From positions 1 through 64,000 of the forward strand of contig MCFE01000325.1 of assembly GCA_002104905.1 (NCBI GenBank): DNA of 64,000 bases. Direction: 5' to 3'. Of the stretch, positions 8,588-21,064 are shown piece after piece. Under the pieces are notes generated by a model. The model saw nothing but the letters and a program-made list of their open reading frames with translations, did not search any database and had not been told where the DNA came from. The position numbers and the translations under genes are program-made. How positions within the stretch are numbered: the stretch's first letter is position 1; every line of letters starts with the position of its first letter. The stretch is from Basidiobolus meristosporus CBS 931.73. Lineage: Eukaryota; Basidiobolomycota; Basidiobolomycetes; Basidiobolales; Basidiobolaceae.

Positions 8588-10270
8588 CTAAAGCAACATT
8601 CCAGCAATAGTGGCACTCATCAGTGTGGACATCGTGCCACACAACATCGCTGAGAAGGCGAGCTCGGCCAGATCCTTCTTGCGACTAGGTGCCATAGCCC
8701 CCAAGGCACCAATCTGGATACCGATGGATCCGAAATTGGCGAATCCGCACAGGCAGTAAATGCCCAGTGATGCTGTTCTCTGCTCCAAGGCCCCCGAGGT
8801 GGTGAGGTTGGCGAGCTCGGCGAACGCGGCGAACTCGTTCACAAACATCTTGGTGGCCATCAGGCGAGCGACAGTGAGGAGATCTCTGTTTGGGATGCCA
8901 ACCAGCCACATGAAAGGATAGAACAGGTAGCCAACGATGAACTCCAGGGTGAGGTTGTCGATGTTGAAGAAGTTTCCGACCCAGGTGAGGAACGAGTTGA
9001 CCAGCGCAAGCAATGAGATGAACGAGATGACAGTGGCTAGAATCAGCAAAGCCAAGTGGATACCCTGGGCAGCTCCGTTGGAGGCAGCATGGAGGAAATT
9101 GGCCTCCTTGTCTTCACTCTCGGGGATTCTCACCTTGCCCTTGGTGACTGGCTCACCAGTCTCCGGGTAGCGCATTTTGGAGATGGCAAGACCGCAAGGA
9201 ACCGACATCACACACGAGGTGATCAAGGTCTGTGCATCGACCTTCATTGAGATGAAGGCAACCAGCACAGAGCCGGAGATGGTGGCAAAGCCAGAGGTCA
9301 TGGCCGAGTGAAGCTCACTGCGAGTAAGGGTTTCCAAGAATGGCAGGATCAGTAAGGATGATTCGCCCATGCCAACGAATGGCGAGGCAGCAGCGACCAC
9401 AGACTCAGCTCCACTGGTGCCCATGAGTCTGACCATCAACCAGGCGAACTTTCGGACGATCCATTGCATACCACCGAGGTAGTACACTACCTTGACAATG
9501 GCCGCGAAGAAGATCACAGCTGGCAACACGGTGAACACAAAGATGCCGATGTTGGCGATGTCGTCGTTGGTTACGAACGACAGGCCTGATTTGGAGAAAT
9601 GAAGCAGAGTGGAGCACATGTTCGAGAGCCAGCTGAAGATGTCATAGCCGACAGAGGTCTTGAGGATGAACAAGCCGAGAAGGAACTGGAGCAAAACACC
9701 CACGACGACAGTTCTCCAGGGGATGAGCTTGCGGTTGTTCGACGTGGCAAACAGAACGCCAATGAATATCACCAGCCCCAGGAGAGATCTCAACCGATCC
9801 ATACGGGTACTGTGACCCTCTTGGATGGGAAGCGCCAAGGTGACTGAAACGATCAAGCCGACAGGAAGCAGAACGCCCAGGACAAGACGGATCTTCTCGG
9901 GGATGGCAAAGACGACCTTGAAGATGGCACCAAAGAACATGCCCAACGGCTTGGAAAGAATCCTGGTGGTAACGTGGTAGAACATAAGCTTTAAGGAGAC
10001 AAAGGCCCACAGAAGGGACAGGACCAGGGAATCCTTTCCGTGCAATATCCAGGCACCGATCATCAATCCGGTGATGACCAGAAACATCAATAGATGGAAC
10101 CATAAGCGAAAGCGACGGTAGAATGATTGTGGCTGATCCTCCGTTGAGGTGTCGATCTCCTTCTTCTCCTCAGGGTAGGTGTCGTTGGCACTTACTGGAA
10201 GAAAGGAGGGAGGGTGTGATTCGGAGCTCCTTCGCACTTCTGGTGCCTCACAAGAGTTGATTGAGTTCAT
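8588..10270 (-). CDS. Concentrative nucleoside transporter (CNT family), copy 2
   Basis: Second copy of the 560-residue nucleoside symporter, carrying the same core motifs (GMGE loop, NEF helix, GFANFGSIGIQIGALG). I chose the ATG at 10,270 because it reproduces the length and N-terminus of copy 1 (MNSINSCEAP against MNSNNSCEAP). A frame open further upstream would add 14 residues (from 10,312), but nothing in copy 1 supports them. The DNA differs from copy 1 at scattered, mostly silent positions, so the copies are recent or kept alike by conversion. Upstream of the ATG the two copies diverge at once. It is the first gene of the array in the direction of transcription. Confidence 0.93.
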   Translation of the reverse strand: MNSINSCEAPEVRRSSESHPPSFLPVSANDTYPEEKKEIDTSTEDQPQSFYRRFRLWFHLLMFLVITGLMIGAWILHGKDSLVLSLLWAFVSLKLMFYHVTTRILSKPLGMFFGAIFKVVFAIPEKIRLVLGVLLPVGLIVSVTLALPIQEGHSTRMDRLRSLLGLVIFIGVLFATSNNRKLIPWRTVVVGVLLQFLLGLFILKTSVGYDIFSWLSNMCSTLLHFSKSGLSFVTNDDIANIGIFVFTVLPAVIFFAAIVKVVYYLGGMQWIVRKFAWLMVRLMGTSGAESVVAAASPFVGMGESSLLILPFLETLTRSELHSAMTSGFATISGSVLVAFISMKVDAQTLITSCVMSVPCGLAISKMRYPETGEPVTKGKVRIPESEDKEANFLHAASNGAAQGIHLALLILATVISFISLLALVNSFLTWVGNFFNIDNLTLEFIVGYLFYPFMWLVGIPNRDLLTVARLMATKMFVNEFAAFAELANLTTSGALEQRTASLGIYCLCGFANFGSIGIQIGALGAMAPSRKKDLAELAFSAMLCGTMSTLMSATIAGMLL

Positions 10271-11501
10271 GATGAGATAGTTATTGTTAATGAGGAATAC
10301 TAATGAAATCATTCGATATTTATATTTGCTTACACAACCCTGCTCATGTCAAGGTAAATCTTGCCTCTTTTGGAAATCGCTTAGAATACATAGTATTCGA
10401 TCAAACCTAGTGATTACTTATTTCTTAAAAGTACGATCGATGATTATGATTAATCGAATATCGAACCTAATATAGTCTTATTGCAAGTGTAAATTAAGCA
10501 AGGAGGATTCATGGGATAAAGTGGTATAGAACTTGGATAGAGCTTAAAGCCATATTCTCTTTCAGGAAATACCACCTATTCTTTGGATCGTTGCTACTTC
10601 GGAAGGACCGCTACCTAGTCAGCTCGGTTCAATTGTCGTATTGTGGTCTTTAATAGTCAATATTACATCCCGAAGCTGCCCAATATCTAGATCGAAAGAG
10701 CACATAAGCTAGACATCATTGTTTTCCATTGTTATTAGAACCTCCACATGGTGAACAGTACCTTCAGTATGGAAAGAATGTCAAGAGGGAAATACCTAGA
10801 ATCCAAATGTAAATACGAGATAGAAACCTCGAATCAGAAATGGAGATATTGTAGGGGAGAGTATTCCTGGAGTGGGAGCACCATTTGGAAGCCAACATGG
10901 CCATGTCCTCGGAGGTTTGTAGCAACATTTGTGGATAGGGATGTTTACCAGGAAAATAATGCCCTAAGTTAACTGCTGATCATATGTCTATATAAGGTGG
11001 TTGCTTTGGGTTTTTGCGCACCGACATTTACATATTTAGCCCCTTGCTACAGAGTTTAAAGAATCGAAATATACATTAGAAACAAAGTCCAATCATCACT
11101 AAATTCATTTTCAGCGAGGTGTACTTTCACAAAAAACGGTTTTGGAACCATTATGTGCAAAATATTGACTCATACTACGCGAAGAGTGCACACAGGATTG
11201 GCACATCTCACGCGTAGTCAGTTATTTCATTGCCATAAGCAATGGCGGCTGATCAATGTATAAACGCTTATCAAATCAATCCAAAAATAATATTATGGGA
11301 TGTTGACGCAGACTAGATGAGAATATTTACAAATGTATATTTTTTGGTAAATGGCTATAAAAGCAACTCCGATTTATTTTGATCAACTCATTTACGCTGA
11401 TAGTCAAAATACAACCAACAATAGATGGAGATTATTGATAGTAGCGGACATTAGTAGATACAATTACCGTTGAGCCACTAGTAGATGTGGACAAAGCAAA
11501 C
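10271..11501. other. Spacer between the tandem array and the ABC transporters
   Basis: AT-rich spacer holding the CNT copy 2 promoter on one side and the 3' end of the minus-strand ABC gene on the other. A 74-codon plus frame (10,748-10,972) resembles nothing known. At 11,475-11,502 a short near-copy of the ABC gene's final coding stretch begins at the stop codon. Confidence 0.55.
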
Positions 11502-14218
11502 TCAATGATATAAAGACAGAAATACTTCTTCCAAGGTAGACGTCGACAAAGCAAACTCAACAACACCATAGTTCTCATTCTTACATAACCCCTCCAATGC
11601 TTCAAAGAAATCGGGATAGGCCTCTTGATTATCGGGGAGTAAATAAGTAATATTATGGGCCGAGTTCTCCAGTACTTCCGCTGTTGCAATGAAGGACTGA
11701 ATAAACTGCGTAAGCCCGTCCTGATCAAACAGTCCATTTTTTATTAGACTGAGACGGTACCCCGTACCAAATCGATCCTTCAAGAAGAGAGGGCTTCCAA
11801 GGGCTTTAAGCTTGCCTTTTGACATGATAGCTACCCGATCACCTAGTATATCTGCCTCCTCCATACTGTGTGTTGTTAGTATGATAACTTTGTTTTCTTT
11901 GCTATCCTGGATTAGCTGCCAGATGGTGTTTCTCGAGTAAACATCCATACCAGAGGTTGGTTCATCCAGAACAACAATGGAAGGGTTTCCCAAAAGCGCA
12001 ATGGCTAGACTGAGTTTCCGCTTCATCCCAACACTGTAAGACCCAGCTTTTTCGATGCATTTTGACGCCAGCGAGACATCTTCCATCAATGCAAAGATAT
12101 ACTCCTTTTGTAGAGCATCCGGATCACCTGAGACTACAGTCCCATCTGCCTCGATCTTGCCAAGAACGCGGAGCCCACGCACAGCAGCAAACAGCTCTAA
12201 ATGCTCAACCGCTGAGAAAACATCAAGTAGTACATCGGATTGTCGGCAGACTCCAAGAAGCTTTTGAACCTCAAACGTGATGCCGATGTTAGGGCTTTGG
12301 TTTTTACGTGTAGGCAACGTTTGGCCAAAAATTGAGATGGATCCATCATCGGGGAGCATCAGGCATGATAGCATAGATATGACAGTTGTTTTCCCGGCAC
12401 CGTTGGAGCCCAAAAGCGCCAGTACCTGACCCCGATTCAGATCAATGTCCAGGCTATCGACAGCATGGATTTTCTGTCCGCTTCCTACAGCATAGGTCTT
12501 CTGTAGGTCCGAGATCAAGATGGCCCCACGATCCTGTGGAGCAATGGAACTAACATCCTGTGATTCGAACATGTGCCTGTCCTCTTCCCTAACCTTTCTA
12601 GTAGCCCATAACTCACTACCATTAACGGCGCTGACGGTATCACTAAACCTCACACGTTTCCAGTAGCTGGGGTTAAACAAGAAATTCCAAGGCAGCGCAA
12701 TCCCTTCCTTACCAGGTTTCAGGTGATCCGCATACCAGGCCACGAATAAGTACAAGAAGGAATCCACCACAAGCATCAGCATGGCGACATACAATGGAGT
12801 CCCATGCTTGGGATGGTTCATCTCATTAGTGGTATCATATCTGATCAACGCAACTACCTGACCAATAGCGATCGGCGGAAACAGTAATGCCAATCTCGAG
12901 ATAGCCCATGATAGTCTCCGAACTCCAAGAAGCTCGAACCATACAGATACTACAGCAGAAGCAAAGACGAAAACAGTGGCAGCTATGGGACCAGTGTACG
13001 TTTCATTGAAGATCAGGGATAAAATGGCCGACAGCGCAATCATCGAGAGTGCATAGAAGCATAGCGCGAATAATACCTGCCAGGCCATAACTGAGCTTAG
13101 CACTGCCCTGAAATGAAGAAGAGCAACTATTGTGGCAATAGGGAGCAGCGTGAAGATGACCAAACTCGACCAGACTGCAGCAAGATAAACGGAGTGATCA
13201 AGCCCCATCATAAGCATCGTCCCTTTGATTAAGGACTTCTTGTCCTCGTTCAATATGCTGATGTAGTGGACGAGTAACATCTGGAATGCGCCTATTACGT
13301 AGAATATAGTCAGCGTAGATATCACAAATCTGTTCATTCTGTTGGACTCCAAGGCAGTATAGGAAATGAACCATTGCCCGATTCCGCTGGTTGCTTTCTT
13401 ATCGAAGACCGTTCCTTTTGCTGGGAGTGGGGAAGAAAGCAATGCCTGACCAGCTGCTTGTCGACGGACGTTGGTGATTGCCCGCTCGATGTATGCTTGA
13501 ATAGTCAGTGACTTGGACGTAAATAAGCTCGCAATATTGTGCATTGAATAGGCTAAATGTATCTCATACGATGCAGGCTGTCAAGGGAATTGTTAGTATA
13601 TATATATATATAGTGCATGAGACTAGCGTCTTTCGCTTGGATACCCTACCTGGCTCGTGTCACAATCATTCAAGGTCATTCCCACCACCAGAGAGGATGG
13701 ATCTTGATTTCTATGGCTCACCAACTCATCAAAGCTGGAAAATTGCCGAGTGGTGACGATACTCGGCTCAGAATACTCCAAAAATCGTTGAAGATGCCGT
13801 AGCGTTTCTTGGTTGGCCCCATTACTGACGTAGCCTATATGAACACAGCTATGATGGCTCGCAGAGCAAGCACTCTCCGTTAGCGGTGATAGTGGCTTAA
13901 CATCGAGAACTTGGGAAAGATAAGAGATTATCTGACTGCATCATGGAAGGGAAATCAGAAGGAATATAACCTGCCGGGGTAAATACGTATAAAAGAAAGA
14001 ACAGTCCTATGGCCATATTCATCGGCTGATGGCAAATATTCAGTAAGATGGTGAGCAAAGCCATTGAATCTTCCTACCATTATGAAGAAATTGTACAAAG
14101 AGACTTTGTCTCGAGTGTTCCGAAGCACCTGCATCCTGAGCACCGCTTTGAACTGCTTCCATTTGGAAGGCTCACTGACTGTTTTGTAACTTGCTATTGA
14201 GCTTCTTTTTCGCTCCAT
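11502..14218 (-). CDS. ABCA-type half-size ABC transporter with degenerate signature motif
   Basis: Four exons fit exactly in phase: 14,218-14,078, 14,025-13,987, 13,931-13,650 and 13,577-11,502, giving 845 residues. Introns are 52, 55 and 72 nt; the last contains a perfect TACTAAC branch site. The order is a cytosolic start, helix 1 (PMNMAIGLFFLLY), a large outer domain, five to six further membrane segments, then one nucleotide-binding domain: Walker A GSNGAGKTT (about residue 558), signature YSVGM, Walker B VVLDEPTSG, H-loop TTHSMEEAD. The C-terminus LEEVFLSL is typical of ABCA. ABCA proteins move or flip lipids; most animal ones are full-size, so this single-NBD form would need to dimerise. 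The signature normally reads YSGGM; the Gly-to-Val change may weaken its ATP site. It is divergent from a consensus paralogue at 14,491. Confidence 0.85.
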
Positions 14219-14490
14219 GATATCGCAAAGGATTGAAGTCAAGGAATATATAGCCAGATGAAAACCCTGAGAGTAGTCATGGGTTTGTACAATTTCAATT
14301 GGTCCTACTACAGACCTTCTCATTAGAAATAAGTGCTGTCACATCACAACTACAATCATGTGCACTATTTCTATATGTGGCTCTGTGGCTTAGCTCGTCC
14401 TACTGTTACTCCACATCCTAACGCTAATCAGAGGGCTCATTGGAATCATACAAATACTTATACTCCAGACCAAGTTTCCGATCAATCAAC
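14219..14490. promoter_or_regulatory. Shared spacer of the divergent ABCA pair
   Basis: Only 272 bp separate the two ATGs (14,218 minus, 14,491 plus), so the paralogues probably share a bidirectional promoter. I see no strong TATA box. Inference from layout. Confidence 0.45.
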
Positions 14491-17213
14491 ATGACGATGT
14501 CAACCCCAAGTCCCATTCCGTTTGGCACCCAAGTGAAGATCAATCTTCTACTTAATCTGAGGCTTATCGTTCGTAGAATCTTGAGTGAGATTTCAGGTAC
14601 ATTTAATACGGACTACAACTAGGAATGCGGCACTAATTGCTCCCATGAAGTCCTTGCCACACCCGTCATATATATTGCTATTGCATTTATGATAGTAAGA
14701 TCTGTTGGTGCTAGTCAGTGGTAAGCCGTCAACATTAACGTTTTAAGGCTAATGCAGGTCAAAGCCTACCGGTCGAGTCTGTTTCATGGTAAATGCTCAC
14801 CCAGCACACCACAGTGAGCCATACTAATCGAAATAAACAGGCCGATCATCTCTCCGCACAGCAACACTCCCTTTTCCTCCAGATTCAACCCTGGAATCGT
14901 ACTAAATCCAGGAATCACCGACGAATTCTGGAACCAACAGTTGCTCCCAAACTATATCGCGGTACAAGATAACAGGACTCGAAACCCCACCTTAAAATTC
15001 AACCACTACAGCTCCATTAGTGAAATCATACAACTCGACGACCAACTCAATGCTTACAATGGCCAAGAAGTGTCGGAGTTGGGCTTCGAGTTGAACCAGA
15101 TCAAAGAAGGGCGAAACCAGCTCGACTTCGGCTACACTGTGTTCTACCGAAGCTATCAAGCTATATTCCTCCCTTGGCTTGTTTCAAATATGGAGGCAGC
15201 AATCCAGAGCACTTACAGCAAGAATCAACGGACGGCTACAATGAGTAATGTCACTTACAGAACTTTGCCAACCGCTACTTCAGAAAAGCTGGTCGATGAA
15301 ATGGGGACGATCTCTGCATTTATAGTTTACGGTATTGTTCCAAGAGCATATCAGTATTGTTGTTAGCAACTGAACCCATTCTAGCCTTGGCTACCCTCTT
15401 GATCACATACGTAACGAATGTGGTACGTGAGCGCGAGCAAGGTCAAAAGCAACTACTACTCTTGGGTGGTCTGGACGCCCGGGCCTATTTTGCCGCCGCT
15501 TTCATTAAAGACTTCATGGCCTATCTTGTAGTGATAATAGTGTTGTTGCTCTTCACACGAGTTGAATCGATATCGGCATTTTTGGAATCCAGCGCTGTAA
15601 GCTATTCGCTACTTCTGGTATTGTCTGGGCCGCCGCTCATCTTGATGGGATACGCACTTTCATACAGGTTTGAAAAAAGTAAATCCGTTGGGGTATCCAT
15701 GAGTCTTTTGATTTTCTGGATTATATGCTTTCCATATGTCCTGAGCGACCATCCAAGCCTATTCACCATCTGTAGCTTGACTTTTATCTTCCCCACCATT
15801 GCGCTGAAGTATGGCTTGAGTGTACGTATCCATAGCGCCAATCTTGTCAGTGTCTGGCAGTATTCAAAGTCTCTGACGTTGTAGGAGCTGCAAATTGCCT
15901 GGACCAGGGGCCATCCGTACTCGATACCCATGGTTTTCGACATCCGCTATCCCCTTCTTCCCATACTATTAACGTTGATCGCCAGCACAGCATTTTACGC
16001 CTTCTTGCTGGTATGTTTGGAGCAGGCAGGGAACCAACGGCTCTCTTTGATGAAGTTCATATACAAATCCATCAGGCCTAGAGCTCCCACAGACTCTACT
16101 TTGCATAATGATAGACCGGGGACGCGCGTGGACATTAATATCGATCATCCTGATGAGGAAGTGACGCAGCGACTGCTTGAAGATCCCATTACTGATGTCC
16201 TGCACATCCAAGGTTTAACCAAGACGTTCCCATTGAGCCATTCGGACCAACAAAGAGTGGTTGTAGACGACCTCTGGCTTTCCTTAAGACATAACGAATG
16301 CCTAGGCTACCTAGGACCTAACGGAGCGGGTAAGACAACCACCATCGAAATGCTGATCGGCGCATTGTCTCCCACTTTTGGGAATGCAACAATCGAGGGG
16401 TATTCGATCGTTCCGTATTCTCTCGAGTTGAAGCAGCTTTTGGGTGTTTGCCAACAGAGTGATATTTTGATCCCGGAGTTGACTGGCAGAGAGCACCTTC
16501 GTTTATACGCCAGCTTACGCTGTCCTAACAATGCCGCGGAGGCGGTGGGGACCATCATCAATGAAATGACCCTTCAAGAGGTTGCGGATCAGCGAGTAGG
16601 GACCTACAGTGGGGGGAATAAGCGTAGACTAAGCATTGCTATGGCGGCGGTTGGAAACCCGAAGGTTCTAATTTTGGATGAGCCAACCGCTGGTGTGGAC
16701 ATTTCCGCCAGAAAATCCATCTGGGAGGCTATTAGGAAGTTGAAGAAAAGCAACAGTATTATATTGACGGTAAGCAGTACCCCAGGCTTTCATGATGAAT
16801 GGGAACCAACCTTCTTTCTCCTGTAGACACACAGTATGGAGGAAGCTGATGCGCTCTGTGACCGCATAGGGATCATCGTCAAAGGCAGGCTTGCCGCTCT
16901 GGGGACTCCCCAGCGATTGAAGAATACCTACGGGAAGGGATACAAAGTGAGCCTACAGACCAACTCCCTCAGCACGGTCGAAGCAGCGGTACAGCGGATG
17001 TTCCAGCGCTTCGACAACCAAGATGAGCAAATAAGGTTGTTGCGTAGATTAGGATGTCACGTAGTGTTCGAGATATCTGGCACCACGCTCGGAAAGATAT
17101 TTAGGTTTCTTCAAGAAATCAAGTCCCCCTTGGACATCGTGAATCACACCGTGGCCCAACCCACCTTGACCCAAGTATTTGTTGAGTTTGCCAAGCAGCA
17201 AGGTGTCGAGTAA
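14491..17213 (+). CDS. ABCA-type half-size ABC transporter with consensus NBD
   Basis: A multi-exon paralogue of the divergent gene. The 3' half is clear: exons 15,367-15,821, 15,885-16,769 and 16,827-17,213, with introns of 63 and 57 nt in phase. They carry VVREREQGQK in the membrane domain and an NBD with Walker A GPNGAGKTT, signature YSGGNKRRLS, Walker B VLILDEPTAGVD and H-loop THSMEEAD. The 5' half is tentative: 14,491-14,596, 14,651-~14,707 (helix VLATPVIYIAIAFMI), 14,758-14,788 and 14,841-15,331, which sums to about 803 residues in frame. The donor near 14,708 is weak, and the junction after FIVY needs an intron of only 35 nt (15,332-15,366) or 23 nt (15,332-15,354), or else marks a frameshift. 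Family function is lipid or amphiphile transport; substrate unknown. Confidence 0.78.
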
Positions 17214-17503
17214 GCTTTGGTGGTACACGCGTAAATGGATGACTGCGTAGTGCACATCCCAATGCTCGAATGAGAAATGTCCATTTTTACTCAACAAATT
17301 AACAATACAAAAGGCCATGAAATCAGCTAATAGATGGATATTGATTGATATTATCTATGGGAGGAAAGGGTAGAGAAGGTATATGTATAGATTGACTTGG
17401 CAAATTTATCGGGTAGCACTTCGGTGCATGGAGTCGCAAAAAGCCGATATGCTGGACAGGAGGTTAGCAACCAGAATGTGTGCGCACCAGTGATTCGATT
17501 GTC

Positions 17504-20614
<3,111 letters not shown>

Positions 20615-21064
20615 ATCTTCCGAGTATCCTGGAGGGATAGAGGGGAATAGTCTACTTGTAAGCCTCGGCCTAGTGACTTTATTCGCAATTTTTTGCCTTT
20701 TGTACCTCTTTCTGACCAAGTATGGGTTTCAGTTGGGTTGATTTTAATTTGCGATAATCAATCTAAACCTGGATTTGTCTTAGTACTTTAGGAATACTGT
20801 GGCAAGCCTACATATATATGTATGTGGTTGTCAGATTGAGACATCGGTTTATAATCAAATCTTCCTGGATGCAACCAATGGACAGTCCCTGGAAACATAC
20901 CAGTGGAATATGTGGACTTCAGGGTTAGGGCTGAGCTTGCCCAAGTTGTGGATTGTGGATTGTGATTAAACAAGTGGATTTGGTTTTGCATGGCGCATTT
21001 AACATTTAGCATTTAGTCATAACTGCCCGGTCACCAGTCTTGCTTGCACTACACTTGCATTCAA
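20615..21064. other. Shared 5' spacer of PABA synthase and NBS1
   Basis: The 450 bp between divergent ATGs. It should hold both promoters. A minus-strand frame over 20,788-21,012 is not conserved-looking. Near 20,811-20,825 there is a short TA-rich run. No RNA gene seen. Confidence 0.5.

Larger units (their letters stand above)
1..10270 (-). repeat. Tandem array of protoglobin + nucleoside-transporter units
   Basis: Two complete head-to-tail units (CNT 8,588-10,270 with protoglobin 6,572-7,384; CNT 3,763-5,445 with protoglobin 1,697-2,509) plus the 5' end of another protoglobin at 1-143. Protoglobin stops are 4,875 bp apart and CNT stops 4,825 bp apart. Coding regions and short flanks (about 180 bp 5' and 55 bp 3' of protoglobin; about 212 bp 3' of CNT) stay closely similar, while the rest of the spacers does not align by eye. 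The array continues beyond the left edge. Confidence 0.9.

Noticed and set aside
10748-10972. 74-codon plus frame upstream of CNT copy 2
   Set aside because: No recognisable motif and no counterpart upstream of CNT copy 1.
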